The notes beneath the pieces were generated by a model. The model ran no database searches. It worked only from the letters and a program-made list of their open reading frames with translations, and had not been told where the DNA came from. Positions 1 through 7,668 of a DNA stretch of 28,843 bases are shown piece after piece; positions within the stretch are counted from its first letter, which is position 1; the number at the start of each line of letters is the position of its first letter. Source of the stretch: a virus; the IMG/VR virus record IMGVR_UViG_3300029990_000044, positions 1-28,843 of that record; one strand, given 5' to 3'. The position numbers were made by a program, and so were the translations under genes.

Positions 1-1278
1 ATACCTAGTCAATTTCAAGTAAATAAATATTTATTTTTTAAAGGTTCTAATTACTCTAAATCTACTGAAATTACAAATTGGAACTTGTATATGAATTATA
101 TAGCTGACATTGAAAATGAATCTAATAAAGACTTATATGATTTTGGAGAAGATGAAATTAAAAAATGTAATGAAAAAGTCACAGACTTAAGTGACAGTAT
201 ATTATATACATTTAATTCTTTTATTAAATTTTATTTAAAATGGTATTCTAAAAGTTATCATAAAGAACTCAAAGAATTTAAATTAAAACGAAAAAACAAA
301 GTAGATAATTCTTGGTATATTTCTAAGTATAATTTTTTTAATTTGTGTAGAAAAATTTTTGAAGCAAATGGCATAGACAATGTTTTACCTTTAATATTAG
401 CTAGATACGGTATTACTGGTCAGAAGATGATATATGCTAGGCAAATAAAGTGGAAAGATATAGATTTTAAAAATAAAGAAGTGATTATATTTAATGAAGA
501 AGAAGAAATAATTCTGCATATTAGTGTGGATTCTGATTTCTTAAAATGGATGGATTTAGCAAAGGAAATCCATAAAAAGAAATATATTGATTTTAACAAA
601 AACATTTTTCATATAATAAAAGGCAAAAACCATGAAATTGTTAATTATGATACACTTAATTCTAGAATTTACAAGGCGTGTAAGGTTATAAATATAAAGA
701 GAATAGCACTATATGATTTAGAGAGTTCTGCAAGAATGGATTATTTATATGAATTATATAATGGGAAATATGATATAGATTTTGTAACCATAGAAGAAAA
801 ATTTAAAATATGGTATCCAAAAGAAATAATATGTAAAGCTAATATATATAAAATAATGCATATATTTTTTAATTGGTTAGGTGCAGTTGAGATTGAATAC
901 GACAGAAGGAAAAAGGTTAAAAAAGAACTAAATTTGCTTAATAATGAAGAAACAAAACATACAAAGGTTCATAAAAATTTAATTATTGAATGTGGTGATA
1001 TTGCATATATATCCATTAAAAGAAATAATAGCGAAGTAAAAGTGATTATAGATAAAGAAGATATTTCAAAAGTGTCAAAATATCAATGGTTAATCAATAT
1101 AAGTGGATTTATAATTACTAGAATTAACAAAGATGGAGTAACTAGAATATGGCATTTGTCTAATTTTGTATTGGATATAAATGATTATTATGATATAAAA
1201 TATAGAAATGAAGATAAGTTAGATTGTAGAAAAGTTAATTTAATCATTGATGGAACAGAATTACGTAAGGAGGGTTAA
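1..1278 (+). CDS. Degenerate tyrosine-recombinase-like protein with HNH/AP2-like tail (5' truncated)
   Basis: The frame is open from base 1, and the first in-frame start-like codon (TTG at 85) has no ribosome binding site, so the gene begins left of the window; 425 residues are visible. Window codons about 130-160 read like the integrase pattern of a helix, YGITGQKM, then IKWKDIDF; the catalytic Arg of the usual TGxR motif is Q. A later YDLESSARMDYL stands where integrases carry HxLRH, again without the catalytic residues. Codons about 349-414 resemble an HNH/AP2 homing-endonuclease domain (IDKEDISKVSKYQW, a lone His in WHLSNF, then DKLDCRKVNL), but the usual DHINGN is lost. I infer a DNA-binding protein without catalysis, possibly a repressor like MrpR of SPbeta. 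Fold confidence is moderate, role low. Confidence 0.6.
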   Translation: MPSQFQVNKYLFFKGSNYSKSTEITNWNLYMNYIADIENESNKDLYDFGEDEIKKCNEKVTDLSDSILYTFNSFIKFYLKWYSKSYHKELKEFKLKRKNKVDNSWYISKYNFFNLCRKIFEANGIDNVLPLILARYGITGQKMIYARQIKWKDIDFKNKEVIIFNEEEEIILHISVDSDFLKWMDLAKEIHKKKYIDFNKNIFHIIKGKNHEIVNYDTLNSRIYKACKVINIKRIALYDLESSARMDYLYELYNGKYDIDFVTIEEKFKIWYPKEIICKANIYKIMHIFFNWLGAVEIEYDRRKKVKKELNLLNNEETKHTKVHKNLIIECGDIAYISIKRNNSEVKVIIDKEDISKVSKYQWLINISGFIITRINKDGVTRIWHLSNFVLDINDYYDIKYRNEDKLDCRKVNLIIDGTELRKEG

Positions 1279-1349
1279 ATGCTTTCCTTATTTTTGTATG
1301 ATATATTAGATTGAAAAATGGTATATAGTGAATATTAATACTATCTTAG

Positions 1350-1371
1350 TCTATAATATAGATTAAGGAGG
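1350..1371 (+). promoter_or_regulatory. TATAAT inside a palindrome, short-leader promoter candidate
   Basis: A perfect TATAAT (1352-1357) sits inside the 13-base palindrome TCTATAATATAGA (1350-1362), immediately before the AAGGAGG ribosome binding site (1365-1371) of the coiled-coil gene. No good -35 is seen at 16-18 bases. If used, the transcript would start almost at the ribosome binding site. The palindrome could be an operator. Confidence 0.4.
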
Positions 1372-1380
1372 TGTACATTA

Positions 1381-2817
1381 ATGGGCTATGGAATAATAAT
1401 AAAAAACTTTGGAAAACCACCAGATATAGTAGATAAAAATAAAAAACTCATGGAAGAAAAGAGAGAGTTATTAAAGAAACAATTTGAGGAAAAATCTAAG
1501 GAATTGACTAAAAATAATGAGATTATTGAAGTTGATAATAAGGAGGATAGCAACAATGACAAAATTCAGATTAATAAACATGCTGAACAACTAAAGATAC
1601 TTAAAAATCAAATGAAAGTATTAAAAGTTGAAAAAACATTAGCTATTACAAAATCTAAAAAATTAGAAAAGAAAATTTTATCATATGCTAATACTAATAA
1701 GAAGTTAAATGATGATATAAATATAAACAAGACTAACCTTGTGAACTTAAAAGAAAAATATGATGATATTAAATTACAATATTATATATTACAAAAAGTT
1801 CATAAAGATTTATCAAAAGAATATTATAAATACAAGCGACAGATAGGGCAACAAAACATGCTTAGAAAACTTAGTGAAAAATTAGAATTATTATCAGTTT
1901 CAAACAGAGACTTAAGGACTCAATTAGGTGGTAAAACTGAAATTATTTCAACGTTAATTAAGGATGTAGACAGTTTAAGAATCAATAAACTTGATGGATA
2001 TAGTAATTTGTATAAGCAACAAATAGAATCATTGGAAAATGATAAGTATAGCTTAAGTGTGGAAAATCAAAATTTAAGAAAAAAATTAGAAATATATGAA
2101 CCTACTGAAAAAGTAAAAGAAATTGTAGTCGATACTACAAAAGAAAATAAACTAAGTATAAAATCAGATAATCCTAGACATGTTCTAGTTAAAATAAAAG
2201 AATCTATGGGTATGTTAAAGAATAACGATGATAAATACATTTATATAGACTATAATGGGAATACTTTTGATAATGTAAATGCTAGTAAGTATTATATAGA
2301 AGATTTAGAAGAAGTCTTTTGCGTAGCTGAATTTAATGATGAAAATAATGAATATGTAATTACAAATATATATCCTTATATTGAAAGTAAAGAAGAGTTG
2401 ATTAGCCATCTTTATGAAATGAATTTAAGAAAAGATAATAAGCTTAAAGTGATTAGAACAGGGAATATAAAAAAAGAATACATCAATTATGAAAATTTTA
2501 ATAATCAAAAAGTATTGATTATTAATTCATTTAATCAAAAATTATATATAAGTGAGTTAAAGAAATATAATTTAAAAGTTAGTGGATTTGATACCTATTC
2601 AGAAAGTCCACTAAAGATTATTTCAAAATTAGTGAGTTATGATGTAGTTATATGTTGTACTGGAACTTCAAGACATTATATAAATACTTTAATAGAGAAT
2701 GCAAAAGACTACTACGTTAATAATGAGGTTAGGAATGAAAAGTATCAGTTTATGGAGCATGTTACCATAAGCAATTTGTTAAATAGAATTAATTATGCTA
2801 TAGAAAATACTAAATAA
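1381..2817 (+). CDS. Coiled-coil protein with DUF2325-like C-terminal domain
   Basis: This 478-residue protein starts at ATG after TAAGGAGGTG at good spacing. Residues about 15-250 are Lys/Glu-rich with heptad-like Leu/Ile spacing, which suggests a long coiled coil. A middle domain (about 270-350) is rich in Tyr and acidic residues. The C-terminus (about 375-455) reads QKVLIINSFNQK, then YDVVICCTGTSRHYINTLIENAK, matching the pattern of DUF2325, a Rossmann-like family of unknown biochemical role with a conserved DxV...SH segment. It follows the recombinase-like gene and is closed by a strong terminator, so the two may form a regulatory module. The DUF2325 assignment is by motif only. Confidence 0.7.
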   Translation: MGYGIIIKNFGKPPDIVDKNKKLMEEKRELLKKQFEEKSKELTKNNEIIEVDNKEDSNNDKIQINKHAEQLKILKNQMKVLKVEKTLAITKSKKLEKKILSYANTNKKLNDDININKTNLVNLKEKYDDIKLQYYILQKVHKDLSKEYYKYKRQIGQQNMLRKLSEKLELLSVSNRDLRTQLGGKTEIISTLIKDVDSLRINKLDGYSNLYKQQIESLENDKYSLSVENQNLRKKLEIYEPTEKVKEIVVDTTKENKLSIKSDNPRHVLVKIKESMGMLKNNDDKYIYIDYNGNTFDNVNASKYYIEDLEEVFCVAEFNDENNEYVITNIYPYIESKEELISHLYEMNLRKDNKLKVIRTGNIKKEYINYENFNNQKVLIINSFNQKLYISELKKYNLKVSGFDTYSESPLKIISKLVSYDVVICCTGTSRHYINTLIENAKDYYVNNEVRNEKYQFMEHVTISNLLNRINYAIENTK

Positions 2818-2826
2818 CAGAGTTGT

Positions 2827-2871
2827 GAGAACTATAATTGAATTTTTATAGTTCTCTTTTATTGCTTTTTA
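2827..2871 (+). terminator. Rho-independent terminator
   Basis: An 11-base-pair perfect stem (2827-2837 with 2846-2856, GAGAACTATAA/TTATAGTTCTC) has an 8-base loop and is followed by TTTTATTGCTTTTTT. It lies right after the stop of the coiled-coil gene and before the next promoter. Confidence 0.9.
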
Positions 2872-2879
2872 AAATATTT

Positions 2880-2895
2880 AAATAAATTAATAGAA
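2880..2895 (+). repeat. 16-base intergenic motif, copy upstream of a promoter
   Basis: AAATAAATTAATAGAA, exact consensus, ends 6 bases before the TTGCAT -35. It is a candidate operator or upstream activating element. Confidence 0.75.
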
Positions 2896-2901
2896 TTACT
2901 A

Positions 2902-2930
2902 TTGCATTGATTGGTAGTTTATGATAATAT
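2902..2930 (+). promoter_or_regulatory. Sigma-70-type promoter flanked by the 16-base motif
   Basis: TTGCAT (2902-2907), 17 bases, TAATAT (2925-2930), with a TG one base before the -10 (extended -10). It follows the terminator and is bracketed by motif copies at 2880 and 2941. It should drive the first accessory gene run. Confidence 0.8.
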
Positions 2931-2940
2931 TAGTTTAGAC

Positions 2941-2956
2941 AAACAAATTAATAGAA
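2941..2956 (+). repeat. 16-base intergenic motif, downstream copy
   Basis: AAACAAATTAATAGAA begins 10 bases after the -10, close to the predicted transcription start, and 61 bases after the upstream copy. Confidence 0.75.
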
Positions 2957-2976
2957 ATACATAAGGAAGTGATAAT

Positions 2977-3303
2977 ATGAAAAAGAGAGCAATGAAGAAA
3001 TGGATTCCTAAAGATACTTGTTATTGTTATAACCCAAAAGCAAAATGTCCTTGGAGAAAATACATAACAACTATAAAAAGAAACAAAACAAATTGTGAAC
3101 ATGCCAATAATTGCAATGAAGAATGTTGGACAACTCCAAGAAATTCATGTCGTGATATAGTTTATACATGTGAATATTTAGGATATACCGATTATACGCA
3201 AGAAAGTCTTTTATGGGATGCTTGTAAAGAATGTAGAGTAAAAGATGATTATAATTATTTAAGAGATGCTAAGAAATATGGAAGAAGAAATAAAATTGAA
3301 TAG
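2977..3303 (+). CDS. Cysteine-rich small protein
   Basis: This 108-residue protein has an ATG after AAGGAAGTGAT and is the first gene behind the 2902-2930 promoter. It holds ten cysteines, including CYC near the N-terminus, a run of spaced C-x(5)-C pairs mid-protein and CxxC near residue 88, plus several Trp and Tyr. The basic N-terminus and spacing suggest zinc binding, but no named finger is matched. There is no signal peptide. Function is unknown. Confidence 0.75.
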   Translation: MKKRAMKKWIPKDTCYCYNPKAKCPWRKYITTIKRNKTNCEHANNCNEECWTTPRNSCRDIVYTCEYLGYTDYTQESLLWDACKECRVKDDYNYLRDAKKYGRRNKIE

Positions 3304-3334
3304 AAGTGATATTTTATGGTAATATTTAGGAGGA
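3296..3334 (+). promoter_or_regulatory. Extended -10 element overlapping a ribosome binding site
   Basis: TTTTATGGTAATATT holds TGG-TAATAT (-10 at 3320-3325). A weak TTGAAT lies 18 bases upstream (3296-3301). The AGGAGG of the next gene starts 3 bases after the -10, so a transcript made here would have almost no leader. Near-copies occur at 12205-12220 and 16632-16646. It may instead be a leader motif. Confidence 0.35.
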
Positions 3335-3341
3335 ATTAAAA

Positions 3342-3824
3342 ATGAAAGTGATAGAATTAAAATATAACGGATCTGTAGAGAGAATATTTATTCCATTAAA
3401 AGAAGAACAATCTTCTATAGAAGGCTATCTTTTAACAGTTACGAGTTGTCGTATAAGAAGCAATGCATGGGTAAATCCAACAAAATATGAATATCTTACA
3501 CCATGTAGTTTTAATGTAATAGCAAAAATAAAAATATTTAAAGGAGGAAAATCTACATGGAAATTTGAAAATGAATTTAATTTTGAAAATCCATTTATAG
3601 ATAACGATAAAAATATGTTAAATATGTCGTTTATACATAAATTATCAGTAGATAAATTAGGATATGAAAAGTATCAAAATATGTTTTTAGATGAAGAAGA
3701 TATAATATATAATAAAATTAAAAAATCAAAAGTATTAGATGATTATGAAATAGTAGAAACAGATTATAATTTAGACAAGAATAAAGAAATATATGTAAAT
3801 ATAAATAAATTAATGGAGGCATAG
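3342..3824 (+). CDS. Hypothetical 160-residue protein
   Basis: I do not recognise this protein. ATG follows AGGAGGAATTAAAA. It is soluble and mixed alpha/beta. The N-terminal part is beta-rich with a VTSCRIRSNAWVNPTKYE segment, and the C-terminal 50 residues are helical and Lys-rich. It lies 5 bases before the next gene, whose ribosome binding site is in this gene's last codons, so the two are probably co-translated. Confidence 0.8.
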   Translation: MKVIELKYNGSVERIFIPLKEEQSSIEGYLLTVTSCRIRSNAWVNPTKYEYLTPCSFNVIAKIKIFKGGKSTWKFENEFNFENPFIDNDKNMLNMSFIHKLSVDKLGYEKYQNMFLDEEDIIYNKIKKSKVLDDYEIVETDYNLDKNKEIYVNINKLMEA

Positions 3825-3829
3825 AAACT

Positions 3830-4936
3830 ATGAAAGGTTTTAAATTTAAAAGAATAAAGAATAGGTTCAGATGGGAAAGCGATTTTATGATTTTAGAATT
3901 TTCAAATCCATCAATACAAGGGTTTGATGACTATATAAACTTAACAAGTGAAAAAGGAATTATGTATTATTACTATACAGTAAAAGTATTTAAGAAGATA
4001 GTAGTAGATTGGGATGATAACGACAATGAAATTATAAAATGGAAATTAGTAGGTAGTAGATGTACTCATGATTTTCCTATGATATTGGATTTAAAATGGA
4101 TTCTTGATTATCAATTAAATGATGACACTAGAATAGATGGTCAAAAACATGAATATCAAAGTGGAGATATTAGATATTCAAAAGTACAAACAACTGAAGG
4201 ATTCGCTTGTGATGATTTCTATGAGATAAACAAGAGTGTAGATTCAGAAGGAAAAGATGAAAGATATATAGTTTATTGTGGAACTACTTTTAATTGTCAA
4301 GGCGATCTAAATAGTGCTGGAATTAGAACTCCATATGTAGATAGAAAAGCTATTGAGGAACTATTTAAATGTGTATCTAGTTTTGTTCAATATTCATTAG
4401 ATAAGCATAATGTAGAAAATGAAAACTGGAAGAATAGATTTGAAATAAAATATAATAAAATCTATGAATGTTATGCTGATAATAATACATTGGATAAGAA
4501 TAGAGTAGAGTCCATTTATATTATAGGAGATATTTTAGATATAACAACATTAGTTAATAATAAGCAATATGAGTATTATAAGGCTAAAATATCAAAAATA
4601 AAAGATAATAATTTGATTTTAGAAAGTGGTGAAGTTGTTACTTTAGATTCTATAGTTTATATTATGGATGATATAATTGATGAAAAGTTAAAGTATAAAG
4701 AAAATGAAATAGCAGAAGACTTTTTAAGTATTCTATCAAAGGAGGAAAGAGAAGAGTTTAAAAACTGTAATATAGAACTATTATTGAATAAGTATAAAGA
4801 AGCTATAATTGATAGAACGTGGATGTGTAGAGATGAACATGAATTTGATATGGATTATAATACAGGAGATAGAGTAAATAAAGTAATTCCTATTGTTAAA
4901 GATGTAATAAATAAAATTAAGGTAAGTTTAGGCTAA
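3830..4936 (+). CDS. Hypothetical 368-residue protein
   Basis: The ATG uses GGAGG inside the preceding gene's 3' end. This is a soluble acidic protein rich in Tyr, Trp and Asp. A beta-rich N-terminal part contains CTHDFPMILDLKWILDYQ and a SGDIRYSKVQTTEGFACDDFYE region. Residues about 215-280 look like a small beta-barrel (VESIYIIGDILDITTLV, then LILESGEVVTLDSIVYI). The C-terminal third is helical. I recognise no catalytic motif or family. Confidence 0.8.
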   Translation: MKGFKFKRIKNRFRWESDFMILEFSNPSIQGFDDYINLTSEKGIMYYYYTVKVFKKIVVDWDDNDNEIIKWKLVGSRCTHDFPMILDLKWILDYQLNDDTRIDGQKHEYQSGDIRYSKVQTTEGFACDDFYEINKSVDSEGKDERYIVYCGTTFNCQGDLNSAGIRTPYVDRKAIEELFKCVSSFVQYSLDKHNVENENWKNRFEIKYNKIYECYADNNTLDKNRVESIYIIGDILDITTLVNNKQYEYYKAKISKIKDNNLILESGEVVTLDSIVYIMDDIIDEKLKYKENEIAEDFLSILSKEEREEFKNCNIELLLNKYKEAIIDRTWMCRDEHEFDMDYNTGDRVNKVIPIVKDVINKIKVSLG

Positions 4937-5008
4937 TGATTAAATGTAAAATTTTGTTAAAAGACGTGTTTTAATGGGAATTATTATCAATTAGAAAGGA
5001 GAAAAAAT

Positions 5009-5206
5009 ATGATACCAAAATATTATATTGTGGAAATAATTGAAGAAGTAGATTTATCATGGAATAGTAGGTGTTATGCAAAAGGCGTAAGAGTTATGGT
5101 TTGGGAAGATAAAAGTTTAGATTGTTATTGGACTGTGAATACTGTAGATAATTTTAAAACTCATTGTGCTAAAAAATTATATGAATTTGAAGGTAAAGAA
5201 ATATAA
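5009..5206 (+). CDS. Hypothetical 65-residue protein
   Basis: ATG follows AAAGGAG at good spacing. A compact Trp/Tyr-rich beta-type protein (YYIVEIIEEVDLSW, then VRVMVWEDKSLDCYW) with no known motif. The gene ends 5 bases before the nuclease-like gene and is likely co-transcribed with it. Confidence 0.75.
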   Translation: MIPKYYIVEIIEEVDLSWNSRCYAKGVRVMVWEDKSLDCYWTVNTVDNFKTHCAKKLYEFEGKEI

Positions 5207-5211
5207 GGAAG

Positions 5212-5928
5212 GTGATTAAAATAGCTAAAACAGAATTAACTGAGAAAATTGAACAAACCATATATAAAGAAACCTCTATTAGAGCAATCTTTGGTTGTTT
5301 TGAAGTGACTCTAGGATGGTATGGCAAAGGTAGAGTAGATTATATGACGATGGACACAAAAGATATTTTTAGATGCTACGAGATTAAGATAAGTAAGTCA
5401 GATTTTCATAGCGAACATGGTCATAATTTTGTAGGTCACTATAACTACTATGTTATGCCTAAAGAATTATATGAGCAAATTAAAGATGAAATCCCCAAAG
5501 AAATAGGTGTATATGGTAGTTATGAATGTAGAGATAATATATGTTTAACATTATTAAAGAAACCAAAGAAACGAGAACTAAAAGTAGAAATGGATATTCT
5601 AAAGAATTCTATGATAAGATCATTAAGTAGAGAAGTAACAAAGTTTTATAATACTTGTGATGAAAAATACATAAATAAATTAAAGAAAAGAATTGTTAAG
5701 CTAGAAAAATCTTATAAGGAAATGGAATCAAGAAGAATAGAAGCAAGTAATGAATTATTTTTTATAAAAGATAAAATTGAAAATCCTAGTGATTATTTGC
5801 CTAAGTCTAGAATAAATAGAATTAAATTAGTTTGTGAACGCAGGTTGAAGCAGAATGAAGACAATAAAGAACTAGAAGAAGTTATAAATGATTTAGAAAT
5901 TTTGTTAAAGGAGAATGGAGAATTATGA
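5212..5928 (+). CDS. PD-(D/E)XK nuclease-like protein (MmcB-like) with coiled-coil tail
   Basis: Residues about 20-95 carry GRVDYM (Asp about 41), then YEIKISKSDF (Glu 57, Lys 59) and GHYNYYVMP. This is the D...ExK layout of PD-(D/E)XK nucleases, as in the MmcB-type family used in DNA repair and common in phages. Residues about 110-238 are charged and helical, with coiled-coil stretches. The start is odd: GTG 5212 lies inside the AAGGAAGGTGAT ribosome binding site, while the codon at the right distance is ATA at 5221. The frame is closed at 5194, so no upstream start exists. It overlaps the next gene by 4 bases. Confidence 0.7.
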   Translation: MIKIAKTELTEKIEQTIYKETSIRAIFGCFEVTLGWYGKGRVDYMTMDTKDIFRCYEIKISKSDFHSEHGHNFVGHYNYYVMPKELYEQIKDEIPKEIGVYGSYECRDNICLTLLKKPKKRELKVEMDILKNSMIRSLSREVTKFYNTCDEKYINKLKKRIVKLEKSYKEMESRRIEASNELFFIKDKIENPSDYLPKSRINRIKLVCERRLKQNEDNKELEEVINDLEILLKENGEL

Positions 5929-6170
5929 GTTTAATAGATTTGCAATCTCAAGCAAAATCACAATTAATTACATATGATAATATCATAAAAAGCCTATCGC
6001 AAGAATTTAATATTAGTGAAATATATTTACAAAAATTATGCAAGGATATAAATACTAGAACCTCAAATTCTTATGCTATGGCTTTAAATATAATTCATAC
6101 TGATTTGTCTAATGGACTAGATATTAATAAAATAATATTAAAGTATGGTTTAGATAAAGATTTAATATAA
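5925..6170 (+). CDS. Hypothetical 81-residue helical protein
   Basis: ATGA overlap with the nuclease-like gene, with AAAGGAG just upstream, so translation is coupled. All-helical; QEFNISEIYLQKLCKDINTRTSNSYAMA could form a helix-turn-helix-like unit, but this is weak. Function unknown. Confidence 0.75.
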   Translation: MSLIDLQSQAKSQLITYDNIIKSLSQEFNISEIYLQKLCKDINTRTSNSYAMALNIIHTDLSNGLDINKIILKYGLDKDLI

Positions 6171-6216
6171 ATAAATTAATATAAATATAGACAAGCAATA
6201 AGAAAAGTTGTAAGAT
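6169..6216 (+). promoter_or_regulatory. Motif copy followed by a possible promoter
   Basis: Motif AAATAAATTAATATAA (6169-6184), overlapping the previous stop by two bases, then TAGACA (6188-6193), 17 bases, TAAGAT (6211-6216). AAGGAGG of the next gene follows 6 bases later, so the leader would be very short. Weaker than the other motif-linked promoters because of the -35. Confidence 0.45.
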
Positions 6217-6237
6217 ATGATTAAGGAGGTAATATTT

Positions 6238-6366
6238 ATGAAAAGATGTTTAAGTGAAATTCCAGAAGATAAAAGACAACCATACATAAGACAGGAAGCT
6301 ATAAATAGAGTCTATAACAAATTAAACGAAAAGTTTAGAATAGTAAAGGAGTTAAAAAGAATATGA
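6238..6366 (+). CDS. Hypothetical 42-residue basic protein
   Basis: ATG follows a perfect AAGGAGG. The product is short, basic and helical (begins MKRCLSEIPEDKRQPYIRQE) and overlaps the next gene by ATGA, so it is probably translated and coupled to it. Function unknown. Confidence 0.65.
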   Translation: MKRCLSEIPEDKRQPYIRQEAINRVYNKLNEKFRIVKELKRI

Positions 6367-6977
6367 GTGATAATTTGTTCAAAGTTATGTGCGTAAACAA
6401 CAATGGATGTTTTGAAAATTTAACAAAACAAAGTATGTATGAAGTTTTAGAAGAAGATGAAACAGAATATAACGTAAAAGATAATAAAGGTAACTGTTGG
6501 TATAACAAGGGTAGATTTGAAAGAATTAAGGAGGACAAGCAAGTGAAAGAGTATAAGTTACAAGAAGTAATTAATAATATTGAAGATGGAGAAGAATATA
6601 AGAGTGATAGTCCACTATGGGAAATTAAATCAATTAAAAAAGTGAATGGAAATATTAAATTTATCTTTAATGGTGCTAAAAATGATTCTGTAGGAGTAAA
6701 TACAAATCAAAGATTTATTAAAGTAGGAACACCTGTAAACTTTATGAACATAATTAAGTCAGGAAAGTTGTGTAGAATTGATCATGAAATAGTAAATTGC
6801 TTATGTAAGGATGTCTTGCCATGTAGAGAAGAATGTATTAACAAGGATTATAAGTTGTTGTTAGAAGGAAAGTATTTACCATTAAGAAACATACTGGCAG
6901 TTTTACCTTGGAAATTAACAGAATCTGAATTTAGAACTGTTTTGGAAGAAGCAAAGTGGTACTTAGAAGAGAATTAA
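6363..6977 (+). CDS. Two-part phage protein, SH3-like N-domain plus second domain with its own internal start
   Basis: This 204-residue protein overlaps the previous stop by ATGA. Residues 1-58 read VMCVNNNGCFENLTKQSMYEV...DNKGN-WY--RFERI, the same layout as the protein at 19612-19827, probably a small SH3-like barrel. At 6528-6534 there is a perfect AAGGAGG and, 8 bases on, an in-frame GTG (6543). The segment from there (KEYKLQEVINNIEDGEEY...) looks like the natural N-terminus of a separate phage protein. The gene therefore looks like an in-frame fusion that may still make a 144-residue C-terminal product. Roles unknown. Confidence 0.75.
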   Translation: MSDNLFKVMCVNNNGCFENLTKQSMYEVLEEDETEYNVKDNKGNCWYNKGRFERIKEDKQVKEYKLQEVINNIEDGEEYKSDSPLWEIKSIKKVNGNIKFIFNGAKNDSVGVNTNQRFIKVGTPVNFMNIIKSGKLCRIDHEIVNCLCKDVLPCREECINKDYKLLLEGKYLPLRNILAVLPWKLTESEFRTVLEEAKWYLEEN

Positions 6978-7029
6978 CAATTGATAATCATTTTCATTTT
7001 TAAATACTGATTTTAATTAAAAGTTAGAC

Positions 7030-7072
7030 TTGAAAACAAGAGTATGAGTGAGTATATGGAAGTATGAGAGAG
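7030..7072 (+). promoter_or_regulatory. Possible promoter with three tandem 10-base repeats
   Basis: Three adjoining 10-base units at 7041, 7051 and 7061 (AGTATGAGTG, AGTATATGGA, AGTATGAGAG) lie in a 152-base gap before the gene at 7130. TTGAAA (7030-7035), 17 bases, TATATG (7053-7058) could be a promoter overlapping them. One repeat per helical turn is typical of a protein-binding site. Confidence 0.4.
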
Positions 7073-7129
7073 TTTAAAATTGAACAAATTACAAAAATGA
7101 TAGATTAATGAGAAAAGGAGAAATGAAAA

Positions 7130-7633
7130 ATGGGAATGTATACACAAGTAAGAGGATGGTTAAATGTTGATAGTATAGGATGTGACAATTTAGGAGAAAT
7201 ACAAAGTAAATTAGAACAAGCAAAAGAATATTTTGAATCAGATGCAACTTTAAAAGATTCAGATAATGATACACTAGAAAGAAAATGGGTATGTCATGAC
7301 ACTATAGCTAATGGTGGAGGAAATGGTTCAGTATACATATTTTTTGGAACAGAATTAAAGAATTATGGAAATCCAGCTTATGAATGGATAAAGTTTTTAC
7401 TTAAATATTTTCCAAATGCTGAAGGTCGAATTGATTTTCAATATGAGGAAGAAAATTATTGGGAAGATATTAATTATGAAGAAGAAAAAGAAACTGAGAG
7501 TAATCCTGGGTATTATCAAGAAGATAATAAAGGAAGTATGAGTAGATATTTGTTAATACGAGATGGAAAAATAATTAAAGATGATTATACAAGAACATGG
7601 TGTAAGGGTTATGGAAATATGTATGGAAAGTAA
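7130..7633 (+). CDS. Hypothetical 167-residue phage-type protein
   Basis: ATG follows AAAAGGAGAAATGAAAA. It begins MGMYTQVRGWL, with a mixed N-terminal half (VYIFFGTELKNYG) and a very acidic stretch at about 105-130 (repeated Glu/Tyr). The MGMYT start followed by a charged alpha/beta protein is familiar from small phage proteins of unknown role. No catalytic motif is visible. Confidence 0.8.
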   Translation: MGMYTQVRGWLNVDSIGCDNLGEIQSKLEQAKEYFESDATLKDSDNDTLERKWVCHDTIANGGGNGSVYIFFGTELKNYGNPAYEWIKFLLKYFPNAEGRIDFQYEEENYWEDINYEEEKETESNPGYYQEDNKGSMSRYLLIRDGKIIKDDYTRTWCKGYGNMYGK

Positions 7634-7636
7634 TTC

Positions 7637-7652
7637 AAATAAATTAATAGAA
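7637..7652 (+). repeat. 16-base intergenic motif, solitary copy
   Basis: AAATAAATTAATAGAA, exact consensus, starting 3 bases after a stop codon and just before the GAAAGAGG ribosome binding site. No promoter hexamers are visible around it. Confidence 0.7.
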
Positions 7653-7668
7653 GAAAGAGGTTAAAGAA

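Noticed and set aside
420-605. Reverse-strand open frames here and at about 6335, 7089, 10203, 10699, 11568, 18417, 19517, 20276, 22573 and 27476
   Set aside because: They lie mostly opposite well-formed + strand genes, or reach into an AT-rich spacer (22573), lack convincing ribosome binding sites, and their Leu/Ile/Ser/Phe-rich products are typical shadows of Lys/Glu/Asn-rich coding DNA.
1556-1594. AAGGAGG followed by ATG inside the coiled-coil gene
   Set aside because: The ATG is out of frame with the gene and opens only 12 codons. The Shine-Dalgarno match arises from an AAG GAG GAT coding stretch.
1-2817. Arbitrium-type (AimR-AimP) peptide signalling near the recombinase-like gene
   Set aside because: I see no TPR-type receptor and no short secreted pre-peptide. 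Only the resemblance to an SPbeta-type repressor is supported, and that weakly.
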